A DNA stretch of 64,000 nt from Rhizophagus irregularis. Its lineage: Eukaryota; Glomeromycota; Glomeromycetes; Glomerales; Glomeraceae. The number at the start of each line of letters is the position of its first letter. Position 1 is the stretch's first letter. Both the position numbers and the translations under genes were made by a program. This document shows positions 23,922 to 33,943 of this stretch, one piece after another. The stretch is from contig NC_089433.1 in NCBI RefSeq assembly GCF_026210795.1, forward strand, positions 1,947,001 to 2,011,000, in the 5' to 3' direction. The notes under the pieces were generated by a model that worked only from the letters and a program-made list of their open reading frames with translations, did not search any database and had not been told where the DNA came from.

Positions 23922-25417
23922 AGGACCCCGAAAAATACATATAAAGGTCACATGTAAGTTTGCTTAACCATATTAGTAAAATTTCCAAAAGTCATAAAAT
24001 TTTATTTGCATAGATTTTGAGATTTTTTAAAAGGTTATATATATAGTTTGCGTAATAACAATCATTTTTATATATGTCATATATTTTAATTTGTGTAGTC
24101 AACGGTATTTTTTAATAAAATATATATATATATATAATTCCAGCAGTCTTCTACTAATTAGCAGCATAACGCCTTGGAATTCCAGCAATTTTCTACTAAT
24201 TAGCAGCATAACGCCTTGAAATTCCAGCAATTTTCTACTAATTAGCAGTATAACGCCTTGGAATTCCAGCGATTTTCTACTAATTAGTAGCATAACGCCT
24301 TGGAATTCCAGCGATTTTCTACTAATTAGCAGCATAATGCCTTGGAATTCCCTAATAAGCAGCATTACGCATAGTATAATATATAAATTTTTGAAAATAC
24401 ATAATTGACAGCTAATCTGATTGATAATAGATAATTTTTTTTTCAATTTTTTGACTTTTAACAGACCGTTTTATTGAAAGAAAAAAATAAAATAATTTTT
24501 TTTGGTCTGTAACAAACCGTTTTATTCAATAAAATTTTTTTTTTGGCCTTTACTGTTATATTTTTTTAACAACAGGCCATTTTATTAAAAAAAAAATATT
24601 TGATTTAGAATGTTATTAATATTCCTTTTTATTATTTTTCTTTAAAAGTAACTTCTTAAATCTAAAATTTATTATTTTAGATACCAATATCTTGGAAAAA
24701 TATGAGTTAAGAGAAAAGTATAGTCAATTTTTTTGGGAATATTACCATACTAATATTCCTTTTACTTTTTTCTTAGGAACTTGGAATTTAGACTGGAACT
24801 CCAATGCTCACTGTAAGTAAAGAATTTTTTAGCTTTATTTTATTTATTTTAGAAGTATTATTAACATTTCTATTGTTTTTTCTATTAGAAATAGTTTTTA
24901 GATTAAAACTAAACTGAAATTTTTAGTAAGTTGAGAATAGGGTGGAATTTTTTTTGTTTTATATGTGAAGTAGTATTAATATTTTTTTTCTTTAGAAATA
25001 GAATCTTCTTTTAGAAATGATTTTATAAATTATATTCTAAGTTTTTGTTATAATTTATAAAAAAATAATGAACAATCTTTTTGTTTTAGTGTTAATACTT
25101 GAATTATCAAATAATTAAATATAGTAGTATAAATAAATACGTCAGTACAAATTAATTTATGCAATTTGGCATTATGCTAGCAATTGAAAATCAATTATAC
25201 TGGAAGTATATTCTAAATACAACTAATTAAATTAAAAAAAAAGCCATGATTTCATTTTTTTAATATACAAATGTCATAAAAAAAATTTGCTTATTCTAAT
25301 ATAAATTATAAAGTCAGAAGTCAACTTTGCGTATTGATCTTAGTAAAAACATTTGCTTATTTTAAAGCAAAATTTTGCCGATCATCTCTGACTTTTATAT
25401 GTATTTTTCGGGGTCCT
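23922..25417. mobile_element. hAT-like non-autonomous transposon, copy 3 (variant)
   Basis: Ends AGGACCCCGAAAAATACAT, inverted, with 8-bp duplication TGCTCGTC at 23914-23921 and 25418-25425. It shares the terminal bases with copies 1 and 2 but has a different interior (1496 bp): a 42-bp minisatellite at 24137-24350 and intron-like T-rich units at about 24640-25010. No transposase. It disrupts the Plavaka transposase gene. Confidence 0.9.
24137..24350. repeat. 42-bp minisatellite in hAT-like copy 3
   Basis: ATTCCAGC recurs every 42 bases (24137, 24179, 24221 and on), five units. Each contains CTACTAATTAGCAG. The period is 14 codons, which creates the artefactual minus-strand frame at 24099-24446. 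Confidence 0.85.
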
Positions 25418-26184
25418 TGCTCGTCCCTGTTCGATATTTTTTGGTAATGGTGATTCTGTAAGATTTGAATGTTTATTAAAAAAACGTATTATTTCATTAC
25501 CACCTTTATTATTTATTTTATATTTCGTTACTAATAACATTAGATTTTTATGAGCATCATTAGGAAATTCTGTGCAAGTTTTGGTATTGAGATTTTTGGG
25601 TTCTTCAAAAATTTCAGGCTCTTCAGAAATTTCAAGCTCTTCAGATGAATCTAATATATTTTCAAAGTTACTATCTTCAAGGCTCATCTCTGATATTGCA
25701 CTTCCAATACTGTCAAATGACATATTTTGTACATCATTATCATCATCCACCTAAAATTATAAACCAAATGAGTTAGTATAATTTGAGCTTTTTTCTTAAG
25801 AGCTTTAAAAAGAATAATCTGGAATAACATAATTACCTCAACTTTATCATTTTCATATTCACTACTTAGATTACTTCTTGTATCCATTTCACTGCTATAT
25901 TTTTCACTATCATTATTATCATCATCTTCTTCTACTTCTAATTCTACATTTTTTAAGCATTTTTGGGCGTGTTGAATATATGCAAAGCGTTGACTGAATA
26001 TTCGCATACAAAGGGGGCATTTAAAACTCATGTTGCTAAATTAACGCGTCAAATTTGATGAAAAGTATCAATTCACTATTCAATTTATAAGATTTTGTGT
26101 GCTAATAAAATTATATTGCAAATTTATTGTAAAAATTTAATGAATTATTGAATGGATTACAATTGATTGAGTTATTTGAATAGA

Positions 26185-26462
26185 TACAACTACGCAAATT
26201 TACGCATTAATGAATGGAACTAAGGCTGTAGAATGCTGATGGCTAATGTCGCGAGAATAATTAGCAAATTTACGCATTATATGAAATTCAAAATATGCGA
26301 AACACTCAGCAATTTTGCTGCCAGTACAACTACGCAAATTTACGCATTAATGAATGGAACTGGCTGTAAGAATCTGGTGGCTAATGTCGCGGAATAATTC
26401 GCAAATTTACGCATTATAGCAAAATTTAAAATATGCGAAATACTCAGCAATTTTGCTGCCAG
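26185..26462. repeat. Tandem duplication between divergent transposon genes
   Basis: Two copies of about 140 bases, each holding CAAATTTACGCATTA, GGCTAATGTCGCG and CTCAGCAATTTTGCTGCCAG. It lies in the gap between the transposase start (26031) and the companion gene (27189), a natural place for promoters or transposase-binding sites. The rest of the gap (26463-27188) is AT-rich with TTTCGTAATATTTCGCA-like runs and no gene. Confidence 0.7.
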
Positions 26463-27188
26463 GAACTTGCCGAGTTCGTGGGCTGGCAAATTTTGAATTT
26501 GCTGTAACGGGCTGTAAGAATCCGGATGGCTAATACGGCTTATTCAATCGGCTAATCATCTGATAATCAGCCGCAAATTTATTGGCTTAATACATTTTAC
26601 AATAATGGACGGATGATCAGTTACAAATTTATGCGATAATCAGTTATAAGCGTTCAAGATCACTATCAATCTAATCAGCCAAATGAATTCACTCGCTGCA
26701 ACTTTTTTTTGCCATGCATACAAGCCCCAACATGTGTAACATGTTATTTTTTTATAAATGGATGTTGATTAATACTTCAATTGTACTATATGCTTTTACG
26801 AGAGTTTTTTTAAAAATTCTCTCATGAAAGTGTTACAATTTTTTTTCGTAATATCACAATGCAAAATTTTTGCATTAGTTCATTCATTTTTCGTAATATT
26901 TCGCATTAGTTCATCCATTTTTCGCAATATTTCGCAAGTTTTTTTTCTTTTTTAGTATAGAATGGCGGAAATGACGTTATGACAACTTCCTCCTTTTTCT
27001 GAACCTCTGGTTCACGTATTCCCCCTTTTTCGTATTTTTAGTTCCTCATTTTCAAATTTCTGATTCATGTCTTTCCCTTTTTCTCATATTTTTCTCCTTT
27101 CGTATTTCTAGTTCCTCTTCAAATTTCTAGTAATATCTTTTTCTCCCTTTCGAGTCTAGTTCATATCTCCTCCTACAATATTATCCCG

Positions 27189-28625
27189 ATGGCTACAAAA
27201 CGTGGTGAAAAATGAAATATTGATGATAATGAAAGAATCTCAAGACGTAATACTGAGAAGAGTAGTGAAGCCGAGAAACGAATAAGATTATCAGACGATA
27301 ATGTTGAAGGTATATATGACATGATATATATCATATTTTTTATAAGAAATTATATAATATATAGTAATTATATTTTATTGTTAAAGTTAATAAAAAAACA
27401 ATAAAAAAACTATTAAGAACCAATTCGCAGATAATTTCTAAGCTTGAAGTTCTTATTACCGGACAAAAAAATCTTGAAACCCGTCTCTCGGGTATAGAAA
27501 AAAAGCTCAACGATGATAACAAAAATAATAATACAATAGATACAGAGTATATAAAGGTAATAAAGATGAATATTATTTAATGTAAACCTGAAATGCTAAT
27601 CTCATTTGATTAGGAGCTCGTTAAGAAGGTGTCAAAAATTTTATTTGAAAATTTTGTTTATCCTTCGCAAGAAGAGTACAGACTTGCTACCGAAAAATAT
27701 TTAAAAGACGAAAATCCAGAATTTATACGCCAGTTCAAAAAAAATCAATGGATTCTTTTTTTCGAAAAAAAAATTGCCCCAACTGTAAGTTAAAGCAATT
27801 ATGAATTTTATTAAATTTCATACTAATATTTTTTTTAATAGTTAGTACAACAACATAGGAGTATAAGAGGGACGTTCACGTCCAGAGTAAAAGATGTAAT
27901 GTATTCTGTTTATGAAGTAACTGGGCATAAATTACCGTCCATTAACACTCAGGCTAGTCCGTCAAAGATTCAGGAATGGAAGAGTAAGCCGGAGGTGAAA
28001 AGATGTTACAACATCCTATTTAAAAAGGTTAAAGATGGACAACCTACGACATATATGTCGCTGATAATTGATAAGTTGCGAAAAGATAATAAAAATCCCT
28101 CAAAAACACAAATAGCGTATGCGATTAGCATATGTGAAACGTACTTAAATCCTAATAATCAAAACATTCAAATGAGTGAAAGTATAATGAAGTCGAAGAT
28201 AATCAACAACTTAGTAAGTTTTTAATTTACAATTTGCAAAATGTGAATTATTTGAATTACAGTTTATTTATTTATTTGTTGATTTTTAGCAAAAGTTGGA
28301 AAATAGGGATAAATTTATACATTCGGACGATGATTCTCATGATGGTAATGATGTAGATGATGGTGGTAATGGAGCAGCTGAAGGTGCTGCGACTAACGAT
28401 GGAGCAGATGCTGCGGTTAACGATGGAACAGGTGCTGCGGTTAACGATGGAACAGGTGCTGCGACTAACGATGGAGCAGGTGCTGCGGTTAATGATGGCA
28501 TAGCTGACGATGATATACTTTCTAGTGACTCTTATAATACAGAGGAGGAAGGTCGGTATGTAGATAGTTTATTAGAGAATTATGGGTTGCATACTTTACT
28601 AAAAATGGCCAATTTTTTGAAATGA
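27189..28625 (+). pseudogene. Companion gene of the Plavaka-like element (unknown function)
   Basis: Five exons with GT..AG borders and consistent phase: 27189-27309, 27387-27556, 27614-27784, 27842-28213 and 28290-28625, about 389 residues. Exon 1 has an in-frame TGA at codon 9, probably from CGA, so it is broken unless translation starts elsewhere. The product has a basic N-terminus, a coiled-coil-like stretch in exon 2 (KLEVLITGQKNLETRLSGIE), an alpha-helical middle (exons 3-4) and an acidic tail with repeats of the type NDGTGAAV. I do not recognise a named domain. Its place between the inverted repeats suggests a transposition accessory protein; that is inference. Confidence 0.7.
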
Positions 28626-29051
28626 TTTTGTAATAATTTTAAAATACTACAAAAATACATTTAATACATCAAAATGTTTTTATTATATTTTTGCTATTAT
28701 TTTGTAATTATATTATATCTAGGTCTATAAAAATAACTTAAAATAATATCACAATAATTTTTTAATGTTTTTGTTATTATTTTATTATTATAATATAATT
28801 AACTTTAATATTATTTTAATATTTTAATCTCAAAAAATACCTCAAATATATCTTGATATATTTTAAAAATTTTACAAAATAATTGCACAATTGTTTTGAA
28901 AGTTATTGTATCTAGATCTATAAAAATATTTCAAAAAATTGGCCATTTTTAGTAAAGTAGGAAATAAAAGAAATAAATATTATTTTTTATATATATCACA
29001 CGTAATAGCATTTTTTTTACTATAATAATATAGTTTTAATAAATAAAATGG

Positions 29052-29238
29052 TTATTAATTCTTAACAATACGGGTGTGACATAAATAAATCGTGGCTGAA
29101 ATTTGTGTTCAATTTGTGTTGATAATTCTGGTAAAAAATTTGTTAATTTTGGCCAAATTTCGTTAAATTTGTTAAATTTGTGTTGAATTTGTGTTGATAA
29201 TTTTTAATTTATCACGAGGGGATGATATTTAGTAATTG
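29052..29238 (-). repeat. Right inverted repeat of Plavaka-like element
   Basis: Mirror of 21221-21416, ending at AGTAATTG. It shares GTGACATAAATAAATCGTG and GGCCAAATTTCGTTAAATT with the left copy. Confidence 0.85.
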
Positions 29239-30055
29239 TTTTTCTGGCCAATCAAAATTAGGCTGATCCTTGCATGTGATTTAATCATTTAATCATGCAC
29301 GCGTTTTTTGTCTTATTTATTTTTGTCTCTTATTTCTTTATTCTTTTGTTCAATATTTTTAATTTTTTTGTCTCTTCTTTCTATTATTTCTTTAATTATA
29401 TACAAACAATATATTTACATATATTTCATAATTTATTGTTTTGCAGGTATAGAAATATTTGTTTATTAATACTAATTATTTTCATTTTTTTTTACCTCTT
29501 TGTTACTTTGTATCGTAATACTAACAATAATATCCATGTTTTCTTTATTCCTTTTTACTTGTACTTTAATACTAACGATACTAACAATACTAACAACATG
29601 TTTATTTTTTTTTCTCTTTATTTCTTTATTCTTTTGTTCAATTACTTTGCAGGTATAGAAATATTTATTTATTAATACTAATTATTTTAATATTAACGCG
29701 TTTTTTTTACCTCTTTGTTACTTTATGTCGTAATACTAACAATACTATCTACGTTTCCTTTATTCCTTTTTACTTGTACTTTAATACTAACGATAATATC
29801 CATGTTTCTTTTACTCCTTTTACTGTTTCTTTAACTCTTTTTACCTTAATACTAACAATATTTCTTTTATCTTTATATCTAATACTAACGTTACTATAGC
29901 TGTTTCTCTTCTTTTTACGTCTAATAATATTGTTACTCTTTACTCTTTCTTTTTTTTACTTTTATGTATTCTGTATATTAATAAATACTTGTAATTTTTT
30001 ATGGTTTAATAAAATTATATCTAATAAAACATACATTATATAAACTTATAGTACA
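29239..30055 (+). repeat. Pyrimidine-rich tract with repeated TACTAAC motifs
   Basis: T/C-rich on the plus strand, with at least eight TACTAAC motifs between 29515 and 29890 and two TTTGCAG|GTATAG junctions (about 29450 and 29655). TACTAAC is the strongest fungal branch-point sequence. No coding frame is credible; the low-complexity frame at 29295-29675 is rejected. Confidence 0.6.
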
Positions 30056-30534
30056 GAAAATGAAGTATTATTTTTGAAACATTACGAAATATTAAGTTGT
30101 GTAAAATCACAGAATATTACGAATCGTCAAATTATAGAGCATTACGCATCATAGAATTTCGAAATATTTTAAAAAGTTGCGAAGTATTACGCAGTAAAAT
30201 TACGGAATATTACGAATCGTAAAATTACGAAGCCTTGCATATAGTAATATTTCGAAATATTTTAAAAAGTTACAAAATATTACACTTACGCAAACTTGCG
30301 GCGGGTCTGAAAACTTACGAAATATTATGTAAAATTACGAAATATTGCGAACTGCAAAATTACGGAATATTACAAATCGTAAAATTACGAAGCTTTGCAT
30401 ATCGTAATATTTCGAAATATTTTAAAAAGTTACGAAATATTACGCTTACGCAAACTTGCGGCGGGTCTGAAAGCTTACGAAATATTATGATGTGTAAACT
30501 TGCGCAACTTTTCGCACTATATAATTTCCTGATG
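30056..30534. repeat. Satellite-like repeats, right subterminal
   Basis: ACGAAATATTACG-like words plus two copies of a block of about 110 bases (about 30220-30332 and 30387-30495) containing ACGCAAACTTGCGGCGGGTC. It lies just inside the right end of the 11.4-kb insertion. Confidence 0.75.
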
Positions 30535-31285
30535 GAAAGAAGGTGCCACGCAAAAGCGCGTCAGTAATGAAAAGGGGAATATCAGTAACCACCAGGGTAC
30601 GTGCGTGTTCGTCTGCCTTAATAGCCTTGGGGTCATATGCATGGAAATGTAAGCTGAACAAAGAATCCATAGGGGAAGCTGTGGCTTTGTCAAGATCTTC
30701 CTTTTTCCGGAAGTGTACGATGATCCTCTTCAAATCGTTGGATCCACTACATGTGGCACGACTACCATAAGAGGAGAACAAGGAAAGTTATCAATCAACC
30801 GCGTTGCACGCGTCACGGTTCGAAGCGAAGTGAGTCCAAAAGCCTTCGACGTCATTAGGAGCGGCCGAGGCGTAATAGAGTGTAGGTTGAGATTGTACTG
30901 CAGCTTGGGACGCGTCCAGGAAGGCAGCACGTTCTGGGAAGGAGACTACAGGAGTAATTTCTGGGCTTTTGCCTTTATCATTATTATTAGCAGGGGCGTG
31001 TTGAGAAGCGTCAAGAGAAGAGGTATCAGGTTGAGAAGGTATCTCAGCGGAAGTTGTCTCAACAGGGCCAGGAGGCGTGAGAGGTTTATCAACATTCATG
31101 ACAGAGTCGTCAGCACTGACTCTGGTACGTTTATTAGTAGAGGTGGTCGAAAGTGGAGTGTTCAAAGTGTCAGGTAAAGCGGAACCTTGACCAGAAACGT
31201 TGCCGGCTGGAGAGCTAGAGGCAGGACGTTTAGAAGTAGTATCTTTGTTAGACTTGTTATTTTGTTTCTTGTTATCTTTAGCCAT
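30535..31285 (-). pseudogene. LINE A ORF1, 5' part
   Basis: Begins MAKDNKKQNNKSNKDTTSKR, a basic low-complexity N-terminus like that of LINE B ORF1, then a Pro/Ser/Thr-rich stretch and a region with IIVHFRKKEDL and VVTDIPLFI, matching LVIHFHTAEA and QVTDIPFFI of LINE B. Two adjacent stops lie near 30790. The frame is cut at 30535 by the 11.4-kb insertion and continues at 19133. The leader at 31286-31409 resembles the LINE B leader (GAGAGAGTT). Confidence 0.85.
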
Positions 31286-31423
31286 GTCGTAGAGTGTCGT
31301 AGTTATCTAAAATAAAGAAAATATAAAGAAAAAGTAATAAAAAACTTCGAAAAAATTTTTTATTTTTTCCGTAAATATTGTCAAGTGAGCAGAACGGGAG
31401 AGAGTTCCGTTTTATCCTTTTAC

Positions 31424-31461
31424 GATCATTTGTGAGTTATATTAGTATTATTCGGGGTCCT
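31424..31461. mobile_element. 38-bp remnant of a hAT-like terminal repeat
   Basis: GATCATTTGTGAGTTATATT through ATTCGGGGTCCT is the exact inverted end of hAT-like copies 1 and 2. It abuts LINE B' at 31462 in the middle of the reverse transcriptase and LINE A's duplicated target on the other side. The rest of that element is gone. Confidence 0.85.
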
Positions 31462-33661
31462 GAGAGAATCCAGAGTGGGTTTTTATTGATATCAGCATCA
31501 TGGATAATAGATTCTAGAGTAATAATAGGGTCACGACAAGAACCACCAGGAAGACCAGCGAAGTTACCACCTTTAAGGACATCATGTGAAGCCATAATAG
31601 TAGAAAGGCGATTATAAAAAAGTTTGACAAGAGATTTTCTGATCACTTCAAGTAGAGTAATAGGGTGAATGTTTTTTAGTTGACTCTTCCATTCGTGAGG
31701 CTTGGGGATGGGAAAAACCATTGCTTGTCACTATAAATCAAAAATATCAGCTTTGGAGAGGCATGTTTGAATTAAAATAAGTAGCAGAGCTGAGGTGCGA
31801 GTTCCAAGATGTTTGAGCATTTCATAAGTAATCATAGAAGGACCAGAGGCTTTACCGTTAGAAGTGGAAGAAACGGTGGATAACCATTCGTCAAGGGTAG
31901 GGGGATTCATTAAAGAATCATAGATGGAGGAAGACACATCATCTATAGGTTGGTAGGCAGCAGACCATCTATCAGGTAATGTATCAATAGACACCGGTGG
32001 TGTGGACTTGATAGGTACAAAGTTTTGGAAATGATTAATAACTGCAGCATCTATATCCTTAGGATCAGTTAACAACTGAGGGTGAATGGGATGGTCGATA
32101 AAAATACGATTCAGAGTGATACAGCGACGGGTGCGAGAAAGCGCTGAATCAATAAAGGAGGAAAGGTCAGTTTCAAAATTATTATTTCTATCATTCAAAT
32201 AAGCACGAATGGAGGAATCTTGAAATTCTTTTTCTTGAAGCAACTGAAATCCTCGTAAGGATTTTGAAATAGTAGATAAATCATCAAGGAGTAATTTGAA
32301 ATTATCTTGTCGACATGATAAAAGGGAGGAGGGCAAAATAGGAGTGAAAGTAAATACTTTCTTATACAATTGTAAAATGTTTTGAAGTCTAATTAAATGA
32401 GTAGACCACTTATGTTCATGAGCAGCAGAATAAGTTGAAGGATGTTTGCGCAATATACGTATCGAATGCAGCAGGCAATTTAAAAAACAATAATGTTGAG
32501 TTAAAATTTCCAGATCTTTAGGGACCTTAAGAGTATAATTGTTGCCAACAATAGAAGAAGGTAAAGTAGCATTGGCAGCTTTGAGGATTCGTGATTGAAG
32601 ATATTCGCACATTTGATTGATATGCCAGGAGGAAAAGATTAAAGGTGAAACGTCACATAAAGCATCAGCTTTGTCAGTGAATTCCGTCCATTGAATATCA
32701 GTTACAGAATCAAATTTGAAGATGCGACAGGTTTGGCGCTTAAGTTGTCGAGCGCGAGCCAATTTAATAGAGGCAAAAAGTAAAGACATATCATAGTATG
32801 TGATAACAGGGTTATGATCAGATGTGCAAATGTCTTGAGCATCAAAGATGCAAGTAGTAAGAGCAAATCCTTTGAGAAGAGGGCAGGACCATACATAATC
32901 AACACGAGTAATACGGTCATTGCGATGAAAGGTACCTAAGGAATCAGAAAGATTAACAGGAGTACAGTCTTCATATCCATGAGAGAGGAGATGAAAAAAA
33001 AGGCGGTGGATATGTTTTGAAGCAATTTGAGGTTGATTAAAATAAATAGAATAATATTTATCTAAATGTATATTAAAATCGCTACAAACAGCATGGTAAA
33101 AACCAGCTTGTTTAGTAGAGGAAAGTTGCTGAATAAGCAATTCAATAGTGTCAGAGCGCAAAACACTTTCAGCAGGAGGAGGAATATAAATAACAAATAT
33201 GCGCAATTTAACATTACCTTTGAAATATAAATTAACGGAAAGTAAACGTGAAGAATGAGATTTAAAATCTTGTATATGTGAAGCATGGGAGTTTTCAATA
33301 AAAAGAGAAACACCACCAGAAGAAAGAATTTGTTTAGAAGTATCCAAATCAGAAAAGAATACAGTATAATTAGAATGCGCTTGGATAAAAACTTCATTTG
33401 TTTAGGATGAAGATGAGTATCAACGATACCACCAAAAGAAATATGTTTTAAGGAAAAAAAAGTTGAAATTTCTTCTAGTTTAGTTTGACCATACATTTTG
33501 AGGCCATTAACATTAAAGGAGGAAATATTAAATGAATTGGGGATAAGAGAGGTGTTACTAGAGGAAGAGAATAACGATTCATGTGAAAAAATTTTTGTAA
33601 CATTATCGGGGTTGGGAGGATTTCGTACAAAGGTATCATAATTAAAATTATTGTCTGACAT
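31462..33661 (-). pseudogene. LINE B' ORF2, 5' part (endonuclease and partial RT)
   Basis: Begins MSDNNFNYDTFVRNPPNPDN as in LINE B. It holds the endonuclease (FNVNGLKMYGQTK, CSDFNIHLD, TRVDYVWS, TSDHNPV) and the first reverse transcriptase blocks (GKASGPSMITYE, GGNFAGLPGGS). A frameshift near 33390 and a stop at 31731 (TGG to TAG relative to LINE B) break it. It ends abruptly at WILS, before the catalytic motifs. Confidence 0.88.
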
Positions 33662-33943
33662 TAAAACACAATGATAAGAACAGTCGGGGAGTTGAAAGTT
33701 GAAGAAGAAAGTTAATTAGAAGAAGCTGAATCAGCTTGTTCCAGGGGAGCACCACCAATGGAACTAATGAATTGTTTGATATGACCAGTGAGTTGGTCCA
33801 ATTTACTTTCAATAACGACTCTACTATTTTGAGATCGTTAATTTCTTCTTGCGTGGAGGAGATAGGGGTAAAAGAAGGAGCATTCGGAAAAGGTGAGAAG
33901 AAGAAAGCGACGTGTTAGAAGCAATAGTGAATGTAGGCGAAGG

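Larger units (their letters stand above)
21519..26031 (-). pseudogene. Plavaka-like transposase, interrupted by a hAT-like insertion
   Basis: Seven exons with GT..AG borders and matching phases: 26031-25837, 25750-25418 continuing at 23913-23743, 23670-23063, 22990-22582, 22512-22276, 22205-21807 and 21743-21519. The joined frame is about 858 codons. It starts with a C2H2-like finger (CPLCMRIF..H...C), then an acidic region. The transposase core has LYSDATTTDTLG followed by HPIYITLGNIP, LLGYLP, IIADWPKAAS, CHSCLV and ATVPDRMHHLDLGLFRYQ, all typical of Plavaka proteins. The C-terminus has HGVVHIVPRFD. The only break is the insertion in exon 2 (8-bp TGCTCGTC duplication); removing it and one duplicate restores phase exactly. 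Transcription diverges from the companion gene. Confidence 0.88.
21221..29238. mobile_element. Plavaka-like DNA transposon with long inverted repeats
   Basis: Bounded by inverted repeats of about 190 bases (21221-21416 and 29052-29238) that start CAATTACTAAATATCATCCC. Inside are two divergent genes: the transposase (minus, 21519-26031) and a companion gene (plus, 27189-28625). Removing the hAT-like insertion at 23922-25417 leaves about 6.5 kb. No convincing target duplication is seen next to the repeats, so the true ends may lie slightly further out. Plavaka is a fungal lineage within the CACTA-like transposases; the family call rests on the protein. Confidence 0.78.
19134..30534. mobile_element. 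11.4-kb composite insertion with CATCAGG ends
   Basis: Left end CATCAGGAAATTTTATAG, right end (reverse complement) CATCAGGAAATTATATAG; similarity continues about 40 bases (GCGCAAAAAATTGCG against GTGCGAAAAGTTGCG). Flanking GA at 19132-19133 and 30535-30536 is a possible 2-bp duplication. Both ends carry satellite-like TTACG/CGTAA repeats. It contains a Myb/trihelix gene (20180-20709) and a Plavaka-like transposon (21221-29238). The superfamily of the outer element is not recognised. Either the Myb gene is its own protein, or the whole is a nested pair. Sequence at 20839-21220 is AT-rich with no gene seen. Confidence 0.75.
12170..31409 (-). mobile_element. LINE A (Tad/I-like), split by an 11.4-kb insertion
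   Basis: A minus-strand LINE whose 5' end is at 31409 and 3' end at 12170. It is flanked by a 14-bp duplication, TTTTATCCTTTTAC, at 12156-12169 and 31410-31423. Sequence 19134-30534 is a later insertion; without it the LINE is about 7.84 kb. Order along the element: 5' leader (31286-31409), ORF1 (31285-30535 plus 19133-17858), ORF2 (17807-12421) and a 3' tail (12420-12170). The two halves belong together: removing the insertion and one 2-bp GA gives an ORF1 of exactly 675 codons in one frame, apart from in-frame stops. It is related to, but clearly different from, LINEs B and B'. Confidence 0.88.

Noticed and set aside
29295..29675. Phe/Tyr-rich 126-residue frame
   Set aside because: Produced by a T-rich tract with TACTAAC motifs; low complexity, no domain.
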